Source: Planctomycetota bacterium (lineage in GTDB: Bacteria; Planctomycetota; J058). Taken from it: a DNA stretch of 64,000 nucleotides. Of the stretch, positions 33,386-40,989 are shown one piece after another. The notes under the pieces are model-generated. The model did not search any database. It saw only the letters and a list, made by a program, of their open reading frames with translations, and was not told the origin of the DNA. The stretch covers positions 124,001 to 188,000 of the forward strand of contig JAMLIC010000014.1 of the NCBI GenBank assembly GCA_023954375.1, written 5' to 3'. Within the stretch, counting starts at the first letter, position 1; each line of letters opens with the position of its first letter. Position numbers and translations under genes: made by a program.

Positions 33386-33422
33386 CCGGAGGACGTGATT
33401 CACGTCGCACGACCGCGAGGGA

Positions 33423-34274
33423 TCACGCGCCGCGGACGGAGTCCGCGGAGCCGTCCGCGGTCTCCTCCGCCTTGGCCCGGTCCCAGAGGCGATCCAGCGC
33501 CGCCAGGTCCTTCCCCTTCAGGTCACCGCCGGACATTTCCTCGACGCGCCGGAAGCGCCGCTCGAAGGTGTCGGCCGACTGACGCAGCGCGTCCTCGGCG
33601 ACCGCGCCCAGGTGCCGCGCAAGATTGACCAGCGAGAAGGCGAGATCCCCCAGCTCGCGCGCGACGCCCGCCGCATCACCTTGCGCCAGCCGCTCGCGGA
33701 CCTCGCGCAGCTCCTCGTCGAGCTTGTCCATCGGCCCTGACGCATCGCGCCAGTCGAAGCCGACGCGCGCCGCCTTCTCCTGCAGCCGCTGCGCGCGCAG
33801 GAGCGCGGGGAGGGCGCGCGGGACCCCGTCGAGCGACGACCGCCGCCCCTCGCGCCGCTTGTGCTCCTCCCACTCGACCACGATCGCGTCGGCCGTCTTG
33901 CCCCGGTCGCCCTCGCGCGGCGCGAACACGTGCGGGTGGCGGCGCACGAGCTTCCTCGCCAGGCCGCCCGCCACGTCGCCCAGGTGCCAGCGCCCCTCCT
34001 CCTCGGCGAGGCGGGCGTGGAAGAGCGCCTGGAACAGCAGGTCGCCCAGCTCCTCGCGGATCTTGTCCGCGTCGCCGAGGTCGAGCTGCTCGAGCAGCTC
34101 GTAGGTCTCCTCGACCAGGAAGGGGCGCAGGCTCTCGCGCGTCTGCGCCCGGTCCCAGGGGCAGCCCCCCTCGCCGCGCAGGCGGTCCATGACGGCGAGC
34201 GCCTGGCGCAGGCCCAGGAGGCGCGGGTCGTCGGCGGGCACGAGGGGGACGTCGTCGGCGGCGGGGCTGCTCAT
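33423..34274 (-). CDS. mazG: Nucleoside triphosphate pyrophosphohydrolase MazG
   Basis: 283 aa, close to the 263 of E. coli MazG. Two MazG domains are present in one chain. The N-terminal one has 'GGCPWDRAQT', 'LVEETYELLEQLD' and 'IREELGDLLFQALFH'; the C-terminal one has 'KLDEELREVRERL' and 'VARELGDLAFSLVNLARH'. Both keep the Glu/Asp residues of the EExxE...ExxD magnesium site. The enzyme hydrolyses NTPs and dNTPs to monophosphates and pyrophosphate, clearing damaged nucleotides and, in E. coli, lowering ppGpp. It follows dgt with a 19-base gap on the same strand, forming a nucleotide-sanitation operon. Confidence 0.95.
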   Translation of the reverse strand: MSSPAADDVPLVPADDPRLLGLRQALAVMDRLRGEGGCPWDRAQTRESLRPFLVEETYELLEQLDLGDADKIREELGDLLFQALFHARLAEEEGRWHLGDVAGGLARKLVRRHPHVFAPREGDRGKTADAIVVEWEEHKRREGRRSSLDGVPRALPALLRAQRLQEKAARVGFDWRDASGPMDKLDEELREVRERLAQGDAAGVARELGDLAFSLVNLARHLGAVAEDALRQSADTFERRFRRVEEMSGGDLKGKDLAALDRLWDRAKAEETADGSADSVRGA

Positions 34275-34293
34275 CCCCCCATCGTAGTCGGAC

Positions 34294-35499
34294 CTAATCG
34301 ATGTGCGGGAGGAGCCGCGCCGAGGGCGAGAAGAGCTGCTCGTGCAGGAGCACGACGTGGCGGTCGGTGATCCCGGCGACGAAGTCGACGAGCGTCCGCG
34401 CCAGGCGCACCCGGTCGCCCGGGTCGCCCTCGGCGCGCAGGCGGAGCTGCACCTGCCGCGGCAGGTGCGTCGGGTGCTCCATGTAGTGCTCGAACAGGTG
34501 GCGCAGGAGGCGCCGCCCCTTGTCGCACATGATCTCGACCATGGGGTGGCGGTAGACGCGCTGGAGGAGGAAGCCGATCAGCCGCTCCACCTGCTCCTCG
34601 ACGGGGTCGGGGAGCTGGACCACGGGCTCCGTCTGCGCGCGCACCTCGTCGGGCGTGGGCGCCGGGCCGATCGCCTGCAGGCGGCGGTCGGTCTCCTCGA
34701 GCGCGGCGCGGACGAGCGTGCCCAGGAGGCGGCGCGTCAGCGCGCCGTGGCGCACGAACCGCGCCGGCGCGGCCCCTGCGAGGCCGGCGTCGGCGATCGC
34801 CTCGCCGACGAGCGGCAGGTCGAGCGCCACGACCTCGGCCAGGCTGAAGAAGCCGTAGTAGAGGGCGTCCTCGAGGTCGTGCGTGACGTAGGCCAGCACG
34901 TCGGCCAGGCTGGCGATCTGGCACTCGATCCCCGGCTGCGGCGTGCCGGCGAACTCGTGCGGGACCTCCGGCGCGTCGAAGAACGTGGCGTGCTTGCCGA
35001 TCCCCTCGCGCGCCTCCCAGGTCAGGTTCAGCCCGGGGTGCTCGTAGCGGCGCTCGAGCAGGTCGACGATCCGCAGGCAGTGCAGGTTGTGGTCGAAGCC
35101 CCCGAGCCCGTGCTCGCGGGCGAGCGCGTCGAGCTCCACCTCGCCCTGGTGGCCGTAGGGCGGGTGCCCGAGGTCGTGGAGCAGCGCGATGCAGTTGGCG
35201 AGGTCGACGTTCGCGCCCAGGAAGGCCGCGAGCGAGCGCGAGAGCTGGCTGACCTCGATCGTGTGGGTGAGCCGCGTGCGGTAGTGGTCGCCCTCCTGCT
35301 CGACGAAGACCTGCGTCTTGTACTGCAGGCGCCGGAACGCCTCCGAGTGGAGCACCCGGTCGCGGTCGCGCGCGTGCGCCGTGCGCAGGGGGTCGGGCGC
35401 CTCGGGGTGGCGGCGGCCGCGCGAGAGGCGGCTCCTCGACCCGTAGGAGGCCAGGCTGCGCTCCTCGAGCGCCTCGAGCTCCTCGCGGCCACGGATCAC
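34294..35499 (-). CDS. dgt: Deoxyguanosinetriphosphate triphosphohydrolase-like protein (HD domain)
   Basis: 401 aa from the GTG at 35499, preceded by GGGGAGGGGAGG. The N-terminus has the family signature 'RDRDRVLHSEAFRRLQYKTQVF', then the HD metal site 'RLTHTIEVSQLSRSLA...CIALLHDLGHPPYGHQGE' and 'GIGKHATFF'. Members split dNTPs into deoxynucleosides and inorganic triphosphate; many are allosterically controlled by nucleotides, and related SamHD1-like enzymes act in antiviral defence by draining dNTPs. The length matches the bacterial type-2 (DGTPase-like) subfamily rather than the 505-aa E. coli enzyme. It forms an operon with mazG and is divergent from the TROVE gene across 132 bases. Confidence 0.9.
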   Translation of the reverse strand: MIRGREELEALEERSLASYGSRSRLSRGRRHPEAPDPLRTAHARDRDRVLHSEAFRRLQYKTQVFVEQEGDHYRTRLTHTIEVSQLSRSLAAFLGANVDLANCIALLHDLGHPPYGHQGEVELDALAREHGLGGFDHNLHCLRIVDLLERRYEHPGLNLTWEAREGIGKHATFFDAPEVPHEFAGTPQPGIECQIASLADVLAYVTHDLEDALYYGFFSLAEVVALDLPLVGEAIADAGLAGAAPARFVRHGALTRRLLGTLVRAALEETDRRLQAIGPAPTPDEVRAQTEPVVQLPDPVEEQVERLIGFLLQRVYRHPMVEIMCDKGRRLLRHLFEHYMEHPTHLPRQVQLRLRAEGDPGDRVRLARTLVDFVAGITDRHVVLLHEQLFSPSARLLPHID

Positions 35500-35631
35500 G
35501 GCGCCCTCCCCTCCCCCGCGCGCGGCGCGGGGAGGGCGTTTGTAGACCGCCTCCCGACGGGGAGCAAGCAGGGAGCGCGCGACAGGGGCGCCCGCCGCCG
35601 CGGTCGACGGGGGCGGGAGCGAGGTGCCGCC

Positions 35632-37203
35632 ATGGCGAACAAGGCCCTGTTCACGCGCGTGCGCCAGCCGGCCGACGCGACGAACGCCGCCGGCGGCCGC
35701 GCCTACGCGCTCTCGCCCGAGCACGCGCTCGCGCAGCTCGCCGCGACGGGCACGCTGCACGCGTCGTTCTACGCGACGGCCGAGGCGCAGCTCGACCAGG
35801 TGCGCGAGGCGGCCGACCGCTGCGCGCCCGAGTTCGTGGCCAAGGCGGCCGTGTGGGCGCGCGAGCAGGGCCACATGAAGGACCTGCCGGCGGCGCTGTG
35901 CGCCATGCTGTCGAAGGCCGACCCGGCCCTGCTGGACCTGGTCTTCGAGCGCGTGGTCGACAACGGCCGCATGCTGCGCACGTTCGTGCAGCTCGTGCGC
36001 TCGGGCCAGTTCGGGCGCAAGAGCCTGGGCTCGGGCCCGCGGCGGCTGGTGCGCCGCTGGCTCGCGGCGCGCAGCGACGCGCAGGTCTACCGGGCGGCGA
36101 TCGGCAACGACCCGTCGCTCGCGGACGTGCTCAAGCTCGCGCACCCGAAGCCGGCCACGGCCTCGCGCCGGGCCCTCTACGCCTACCTGCTCGACAAGCC
36201 GCACGAGGCGGGCGACCTGCCGGCGCTCGTGCGCGAGGTCGAGGCCTGGAAGGCGGGGCGGGGCCAGGGCGAGGTCCCCGACGTCGACTTCCGCCTGCTC
36301 ACCTCGCTGCCGCTGACGAAGCAGCAGTGGGCGCAGGTGGCGCGCCGGGGCGGCTGGCAGATGGTGCGCATGAACCTGAACACGTTCCTGCGCCACGGGG
36401 CGTTCGACGTGCCGGGCACGGCCGAGGCGGTGGCGAAGAAGCTCGCCGACGCGGCCGAGGTCCGGCGGGCCAAGGCCTTCCCCTACCAGCTGCTCGCGGC
36501 GTTCCTGAGCGTCGAGCCGGGCGTCCCGGCCGTCGTGAAGGACGCGCTGCAGGCGGCCATGGAGGTGGCGACGGAGAACGTCCCGGCGGTCGGCGGCCGC
36601 GTCTACGTGTGCCCGGACGTCTCGGGCTCGATGCACGGGGCGGCCGTCACCGGCGACCGCGGGTCGGCGTCGAGCAAGGTGCGCGCGATCGACGTGGCGG
36701 CCCTGGTCGCCGCGGCGTTCCTGCGCAAGAACCCGGGGTCGGAGGTCCTGCCCTTCGACACGCGGGTCCACGCCGCGCACGACGTGAACCCGCGCGACAC
36801 GGTGATGACCAACGCCGACAAGCTGCGCCGCTTCGGCGGCGGCGGCACGGCGGTGTCGGTGGCGCTGGCCGAGCTCAACCGCCGCCAGGCGGAGGGCGCG
36901 CTGGTCCTCTACGTCTCGGACAACGAGTCGTGGGTGGACTCGCGGCGGCCGGGCGCGACCGACACGCTGCGCGAGTGGGAGGCGTTCCGGCGCCGCAGCC
37001 CGCGCGCGAAGCTGGTGTGCATCGACGTCGCCCCGGGGACGACGGCGCAGGCGCCCGACCGCGACGACATCGTCAACGTCGGCGGCTTCAGCGACCACGT
37101 CTTCCGCCTGGTCGCCGACGTCGTGCAGGGTCGCCTCGGCCCGGACCGCTGGGTCGGGGAGATCCAGGCCGTCTCGCTCGGCCCCCTCCGGGCGACGGCC
37201 TGA
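35632..37203 (+). CDS. TROVE/vWA protein, bacterial Ro60 orthologue (Rsr)
   Basis: 523 aa, the usual length for bacterial Ro (about 530). Residues about 15-310 form the TROVE HEAT-repeat ring ('HASFYATAEAQLDQVREAA', 'FVAKAAVWAREQGHMKDLPAALCAML', 'GRKSLGSGPRRLVRRWL'), which binds Y RNA on its outside and misfolded RNA ends in its cavity. Residues about 320-520 are a vWA domain with an intact MIDAS: 'PDVSGSMHG' (Asp329), 'GGGGTAVSVALAEL' and 'VLYVSDNESW'. Ro proteins cooperate with exonucleases such as PNPase in RNA quality control and stress survival. The ATG at 35632 is used although its ribosome site is weak. The tRNA-like RNA at 37338-37457 directly downstream strengthens the assignment. 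Confidence 0.93.
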   Translation: MANKALFTRVRQPADATNAAGGRAYALSPEHALAQLAATGTLHASFYATAEAQLDQVREAADRCAPEFVAKAAVWAREQGHMKDLPAALCAMLSKADPALLDLVFERVVDNGRMLRTFVQLVRSGQFGRKSLGSGPRRLVRRWLAARSDAQVYRAAIGNDPSLADVLKLAHPKPATASRRALYAYLLDKPHEAGDLPALVREVEAWKAGRGQGEVPDVDFRLLTSLPLTKQQWAQVARRGGWQMVRMNLNTFLRHGAFDVPGTAEAVAKKLADAAEVRRAKAFPYQLLAAFLSVEPGVPAVVKDALQAAMEVATENVPAVGGRVYVCPDVSGSMHGAAVTGDRGSASSKVRAIDVAALVAAAFLRKNPGSEVLPFDTRVHAAHDVNPRDTVMTNADKLRRFGGGGTAVSVALAELNRRQAEGALVLYVSDNESWVDSRRPGATDTLREWEAFRRRSPRAKLVCIDVAPGTTAQAPDRDDIVNVGGFSDHVFRLVADVVQGRLGPDRWVGEIQAVSLGPLRATA

Positions 37204-37221
37204 GTCCGGGGGCCCGGGGAC

Positions 37222-37327
37222 CTGCGATGAATGATGCGCTCGCGAGGGGCGGGCGATTGGCGCGAGTCCCGGACTGGCACGAACTGGCCCGTCCCGCCCG
37301 TCCCGCACGCTGCGCTTTGGCGGGTCG
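37222..37327. repeat. Single diverged copy of the ~100-bp dispersed repeat
   Basis: Begins CTGCGATGAATGATGCGCTC and ends CGCTTTGGCGGGT, matching the family at 32701-32985 at both ends with substitutions in the middle. It fills the space between the TROVE stop and the tRNA-like RNA. Confidence 0.72.
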
Positions 37328-37337
37328 AGGGCCAGCG

Positions 37338-37457
37338 GCGGAACGGAGATCGTCGAGCTCTCTCTCAAACGGCCGAATGCAGACGGCGCTACATCGGATA
37401 TCCAGGCGGCCGACCTCCGGGTCGGTTGCGGGTTCGAGTCCCGTCGCCTCCGCACGC
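37338..37457 (+). ncRNA. tRNA-like RNA downstream of TROVE, candidate YrlA-type Y RNA
   Basis: A D-arm-like hairpin (GCCG 37372-37375 with CGGC 37384-37387, loop AATGCAGA), a 7-9 bp long-variable-arm-like hairpin (37406-37414/37421-37429, loop CTCCGG) and a near-canonical T arm (37428-37444, GCGGG-TTCGAGT-CCCGT) occur in tRNA order. Between them a possible anticodon arm is poorly paired. There is no 7-bp acceptor: only CGGAG/CTCCG (37344-37348/37448-37452) plus a further 2 bp across an internal loop closes the structure, and no CCA follows. Bacterial Y RNAs of the YrlA type carry such a tRNA mimic and are often encoded next to the Ro gene, as in Salmonella. Alternatives are a decayed tRNA-Leu/Ser or an integration-site remnant. 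Confidence 0.55.
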
Positions 37458-37537
37458 GGGGGCGTCGCCCGGAGCGTCGTCATCCCTCGTCGGCCCCTCC
37501 CCCTCGGCCCGCGTGAGACGGCCCCGACCGGACCGTC

Positions 37538-37543
37538 TATAGT
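37538..37543 (+). promoter_or_regulatory. -10 element for a leaderless transcript
   Basis: TATAGT ends six bases before the ATG at 37550, with no ribosome site between. That spacing is typical of leaderless mRNAs, whose transcript starts at the A of the start codon. Confidence 0.5.
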
Positions 37544-37549
37544 GGACGC

Positions 37550-38140
37550 ATGAGCCAGACCTACGTCATCAAGGTGTCGGCCTCCGTCCAGGAGCAGGTC
37601 AACGCCAAGGACAGGCGGACGAAGAAGCTGGTCCTCACCGAGATCGTGCCGCAGGACGAGCAGCGCGAGATCGTGCGCGAGCGGCTCAAGGGGCGCGGGT
37701 TCGCGGAGGACCCGGCCGACGAGGACGTCCTCACGCGCACGAAGGACGGCGTGGTCGAGCGGGTCGACCTGAAGGACCTGACGGTCGAGGCCACGGTCGA
37801 GCTGGAGAAGACGCTCGAGCGCGAGCGCACGGTCGTCGTGCGCGGCGACCGCGACTTCGAGAACCCCGACGAGCGGCGCGGGCGCGAGCAGCAGAACCTC
37901 GAGAAGCAGATCGCGATCACCGACGAGGAGCGCGCCAAGGCGCAGCAGGCGCTCCAGCGCGAGATCGCGCGCACGCTCGACGAGACCGAGGAGGAGCGCA
38001 ACCGCGAGCTCAACGAGGTCGTGCGCGAGGTCTACGCGGAGGGCCTCAAGCGCAAGGCCGGCCGGCTGGGCACGATCACCGAGATGCGCGAGGGCCAGGT
38101 CGGCGAGGACTACGAGCTGGTCATCAAGATCACGGAGTAG
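37550..38140 (+). CDS. Charged alpha-helical protein of unknown function
   Basis: 196 aa, about half of them Glu, Arg, Lys, Asp or Gln. The N-terminus ('TYVIKVSASVQEQVNAKDRRTKKLVLTEIV') and C-terminus ('QVGEDYELVIKITE') look like beta strands; the middle (about 85-175) is a long amphipathic helix or coiled coil ('EERAKAQQALQREIARTLDETEEERNRELNEV'). There is no Cys, signal peptide or membrane segment. It is likely leaderless (see 37538). The next gene is a radical-SAM protein five bases downstream, so this protein could be its substrate or scaffold. Small proteins of this style occur in multi-component vWA/AAA conflict systems, but I cannot confirm a family. Function unknown. Confidence 0.78.
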   Translation: MSQTYVIKVSASVQEQVNAKDRRTKKLVLTEIVPQDEQREIVRERLKGRGFAEDPADEDVLTRTKDGVVERVDLKDLTVEATVELEKTLERERTVVVRGDRDFENPDERRGREQQNLEKQIAITDEERAKAQQALQREIARTLDETEEERNRELNEVVREVYAEGLKRKAGRLGTITEMREGQVGEDYELVIKITE

Positions 38141-38145
38141 CGGCC

Positions 38146-38757
38146 ATCGACCACGCGGCGACGCTGAACCTCGCGAGCTGGATCCCGGTCACCGAGGCCG
38201 AGGGCCCCGGGCTGCGCTTCGCCGCCTGGGTGCAAGGCTGCGCCATCCGCTGCCCCGGCTGCTGCAATCCCCACCTGTTCCATCACCGGCCGAACCGCGT
38301 CGTGCCCGTGGCCGACCTCGTGCGCGAGGTCGAGGCCGCGCGCGCGCGGGAGCCGCGCCTCGAGGGCGTGAGCCTGCTCGGCGGCGAGCCGTTCGAGCAG
38401 GACGCGGCGCTGGCGGCGTTCGCCCGCGAGGTCAAGGCGCGCGGGCTGACGGTCATGGTCTACACCGGCCACCTGCTCGAGGACCTGCAGGCGCGCGGCT
38501 CGCCGCTCCTCGCGGTGACCGACCTCCTGGTCGACGGCCAGTACGTGGCCGCCGAGCGCACGACGAAGCGCCGGTTCATCGGCTCGACGAACCAGCGCCT
38601 GTTCTTCCTCACGGACGCCTACAGCGAGGACGACCCCCGCTTCGCCGCGCCGAACCACGCCGAGATCCGCATGAACGCCCAGGGCGAGGTGCAGGTGGTC
38701 GGCTTCCCGTTCGATCGCTTCCTCGACGCGTTCGGCCCCGGCCACGGCTCGGCGTGA
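38146..38757 (+). CDS. Small radical-SAM (4Fe-4S, NrdG-like activase) protein with non-canonical start
   Basis: The cluster motif is clear: 'AAWVQGCAIRCPGCCNPHLF' has CxxxCxxC, followed by 'GVSLLGGEPFEQDAALAAFAREVKARGLTVMVYTGHLLEDL' (the GGEP motif) and 'DLLVDGQYVAAERT', typical of the short activating-enzyme type. The conserved N-terminus 'LNLASWIPVTEAEGPGLRFAAWVQGC' begins well upstream of the first in-frame GTG (38230), yet no ATG, GTG or TTG lies in frame before it. ATC at 38146 (after CGGAG) or CTG at 38164 would be the start. From 38146 the protein has 203 aa. It probably generates a glycyl or other radical on a partner, perhaps the helical protein next door. Its stop overlaps the next GTG start. 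Confidence 0.8.
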   Translation: MDHAATLNLASWIPVTEAEGPGLRFAAWVQGCAIRCPGCCNPHLFHHRPNRVVPVADLVREVEAARAREPRLEGVSLLGGEPFEQDAALAAFAREVKARGLTVMVYTGHLLEDLQARGSPLLAVTDLLVDGQYVAAERTTKRRFIGSTNQRLFFLTDAYSEDDPRFAAPNHAEIRMNAQGEVQVVGFPFDRFLDAFGPGHGSA

Positions 38758-39440
38758 CCCCGCGCGCGGTGCTCGTCCGGGCGGCCGCGCGGGGGCTGGT
38801 GTTCGGCGCGCCGCCGGCGCTGCTCGCCGCGCTCGCCGCATGGGCTGTCCAGCTCCTCTCGACGCCGCCTCCCTGGATCGCTGCGTTGGAGGCCGGAGCA
38901 CCCTTCGCAGCGGCCGCCGCCGCGTGCGCCGCCGTCGAGTTCGGCTGGCCCACACGAGGCGCGCAGCGCCACGACCTGGCCGCCGCCTTGCTCGTGTTCC
39001 TCGTCGGTCCGCTCGCCGCGGTCGCCGCGGCGCTCCAGGTCGAGTACGCCGTCGGCGTGCTGACGGGCTGGATCGCGGTCCTCGACTTCTCCGCCGTGCC
39101 GACCGCCCGCGTCTCCGAGGCTATCTTCAAGGCTGGGCTCCTGTCCTTCGTGCTGGCCGTGGGCGCGCTCTCCCGTCGCCGCGGCGATCCGGGCGTCGTC
39201 GGGTGCGGCGGGATCGCTGCGGTCGCGATCGTGGGCACGTCAGCGGCACTCTTGCTCGAGGTCCTCGTCACGATCTCCTCGGAGCAGCCACCACCAGATC
39301 TTTCGTCGCGGGTCCTCGAGCTCGCCGTCGCCTGCGTGGCCCTGGCCGCCGTGGCGACCGTCCTCTGCGCCGTCGCCGACGCGATCACGGGCGGGTGGGC
39401 TGCCCCGCCCCAGGAACAACCCCGTGACGCCGCCGTCTGA
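38754..39440 (+). CDS. Multi-pass membrane protein, paralogue 1 of 4
   Basis: 228 aa with five to six hydrophobic segments. GTG start overlapping the radical-SAM stop by four bases (GTGA). The family mark is a hydrophilic loop after the second segment, 'VEFGWPTRGAQRHDLAAAL' (about 61-79), repeated in altered form in the next three genes. Near the C-terminus 'AVADAIT' recurs in similar form in the paralogues. No transporter, enzyme or known-domain motif is seen. Codon use looks slightly less GC-biased than in neighbours (several GCT, TCC and GGA codons). Coupling to the radical-SAM gene suggests joint expression. Confidence 0.75.
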   Translation: MTPRAVLVRAAARGLVFGAPPALLAALAAWAVQLLSTPPPWIAALEAGAPFAAAAAACAAVEFGWPTRGAQRHDLAAALLVFLVGPLAAVAAALQVEYAVGVLTGWIAVLDFSAVPTARVSEAIFKAGLLSFVLAVGALSRRRGDPGVVGCGGIAAVAIVGTSAALLLEVLVTISSEQPPPDLSSRVLELAVACVALAAVATVLCAVADAITGGWAAPPQEQPRDAAV

Positions 39441-40128
39441 CGCGCCGGACGACGAGGTCGCCCGCCCCGGCCCCGGCGCGCGCGCCGTCCTCGTCGGCGC
39501 CGCCGCGCGCGGCGCGGCGTTCGGGCTCCCGCCCGCCCTCCTGGTCGTTGCTCTCGGCGTGGCGTCCGATGGGCCGCTCCCCGCGCTCCTGGGCGCCGCG
39601 GTCGCCGCCATGGTCGTCGGCTGCGTGCCCGCCGCCAGCGCCGCGGTCGAGCTCGGCTGGCCGGGACGCGGGGTGCGCCGCCACGACCTCGCCGCCGCGG
39701 GCGTGGCCCTGCTCGCGGGTGCCCTGGCCTTCGTGGCGGTCCTCTTCCAGCTCCGCTACGCCGAGGGGGTGCTCGTGGGCGCAGTCCCGCCCCTCCACTT
39801 CGACGCCACCTGGGACGGTAGGCTTGCCCTCGCGGCCGGCGCGCTCGGGGGCGCCGCCTCCGCCGTCCTGGCCGTCGGCGTGCTCTTGCGGCGCGGCGGG
39901 CGGTCGCCGGAGGCCTGCCGCTGGGCGATGGCTGCCGCCGCCGGCGCGATGCTCGTCGTGGTACGCTTCGTCTCCGAGGCGCCGCAGGGGCTCTCTCATG
40001 GGCTGGCCGAGGTCATCGGGTGGGTGGTCCTTGGCCTGCCCCTGGGCTGGTTCACGGCCGGCCTGTGCGAACTCGCCGACACCGCGACCTCCAGGATCGG
40101 CGGCGCGGCCGCCACGAGCGCGACGTGA
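39424..40128 (+). CDS. Multi-pass membrane protein, paralogue 2 of 4
   Basis: 234 aa; GTG start 17 bases inside the end of paralogue 1. The marker loop is 'VELGWPGRGVRRHDLAAAGV' (about 75-94), and the N-terminus 'RAVLVGAAARGAAFGLPPALL' aligns with 'RAVLVRAAARGLVFGAPPALL' of paralogue 1. About six hydrophobic segments. The relationship to paralogue 1 is close enough to see by eye, which implies tandem duplication. Function unknown. Confidence 0.75.
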   Translation: MTPPSDAPDDEVARPGPGARAVLVGAAARGAAFGLPPALLVVALGVASDGPLPALLGAAVAAMVVGCVPAASAAVELGWPGRGVRRHDLAAAGVALLAGALAFVAVLFQLRYAEGVLVGAVPPLHFDATWDGRLALAAGALGGAASAVLAVGVLLRRGGRSPEACRWAMAAAAGAMLVVVRFVSEAPQGLSHGLAEVIGWVVLGLPLGWFTAGLCELADTATSRIGGAAATSAT

Positions 40129-40155
40129 ACCCGCCCGCGGGCAGGGGCGCACCTC

Positions 40156-40869
40156 ATGAAGCCCGTCGAGCTCGACGCCGAGACTGCGCTCCCGCCGCCA
40201 GACGGCCTGGCCGCCGCCCTGCTCGTCGGTCTGGCCCGCGGCGCGTTCATCGGCGGCGCCGCCGCGGGGGTGGTCGGGTCGTTCCTCCTCCTCCTCGTCC
40301 TCGGCGGGGAGCGGATCGACCGGCTCCCGCTGGCCGTGGGCCTGGTCGCCCTGGCCCTGGGCGCGCCCGCCGCCGCGTGCGGGGTCGTCGAGCGGCGCTG
40401 GCGGGAGGGAGGCCGCGCGTCCGACCTCCTCGCCGTCGGGGTCGCGTTCGTCGGCGCGACGCTCACGACCGTGGCGGTCGCGGCCCAGGTCCTGTACCTC
40501 GCCTCGATCTTCGACGGGCGCGCGGCCCTGTTCGACTACCGCGCCGCAGGCGACCTGCCGCTCGCGCGGGTCCTCCTCGCCGGCGGCGCCTACGCAGCCG
40601 CGCTCGCGGCGGGCGTCTACCCCCGGCGGCGCGGCCGGGGTGCTCAGCACGCGGCGCTCTGGACCGGGGTGACGCTGTTCGCGATGAGCCTCCTGGCGGT
40701 GCTCGTCGGGCGCGACGAGCACGATCCACGAGTCAACGCCGACGTCGTCGGCGGCCTCGCCCTCGCGGCCGTGGTCCTGGCCACGATGCTCGCCGGCCTG
40801 ACGGCGGTCGCCGACGATGCGGTCGCCCGCCTGCGCGGGGCGTGGCGTCGGCGGGGGCGGTCCGGATGA
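40156..40869 (+). CDS. Multi-pass membrane protein, paralogue 3 of 4
   Basis: 237 aa, ATG start. More diverged, but the marker loop is still visible as 'VERRWREGGRASDLLAVGV' (about 77-95), followed by a membrane segment and 'AAQVLYLASIFDGRAALFDY' in the position of 'EYAVGVLTGWIAVLDF' in paralogue 1. The C-terminus 'GLTAVADDAVARLRGAWRRR' resembles 'VLCAVADAITGGW' of paralogue 1. About six hydrophobic segments. No functional motif was found. Confidence 0.72.
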   Translation: MKPVELDAETALPPPDGLAAALLVGLARGAFIGGAAAGVVGSFLLLLVLGGERIDRLPLAVGLVALALGAPAAACGVVERRWREGGRASDLLAVGVAFVGATLTTVAVAAQVLYLASIFDGRAALFDYRAAGDLPLARVLLAGGAYAAALAAGVYPRRRGRGAQHAALWTGVTLFAMSLLAVLVGRDEHDPRVNADVVGGLALAAVVLATMLAGLTAVADDAVARLRGAWRRRGRSG

Positions 40870-40989
40870 TCATGACCAGCGAGACCAACACCATGGAGGC
40901 GACGAGGTGACGTCGGCCAACTTCTTGATGAGGTGTGGTCGGCCTGACCACGCGGTCGCCCCGCAGCCTCGGCGGGGAGGGCGGAAGGC

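Noticed and set aside
34294..37203. Classical antiphage dNTP-depletion system
   Set aside because: dgt sits with mazG, a housekeeping pairing, and is divergent from TROVE; no nuclease, recombinase or phage-sensing gene lies beside it.
37344..37454. Functional tRNA-Ser, tRNA-Leu or selenocysteine tRNA
   Set aside because: The T arm and long variable-like arm fit, but the acceptor has only about four or five consecutive pairs, the anticodon stem is mismatched, and there is no CCA or clear anticodon loop.
35500..37455. Minus-strand frame extending dgt upstream through the TROVE region
   Set aside because: Only the part from 35499 downward is dGTPase-like; the rest is antisense to the TROVE gene and the repeat.
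40866..40910. 14-codon frame 'MIMTSETNTMEATR' overlapping the stop of membrane paralogue 3
   Set aside because: Too short and without a ribosome site of its own; could equally be chance.
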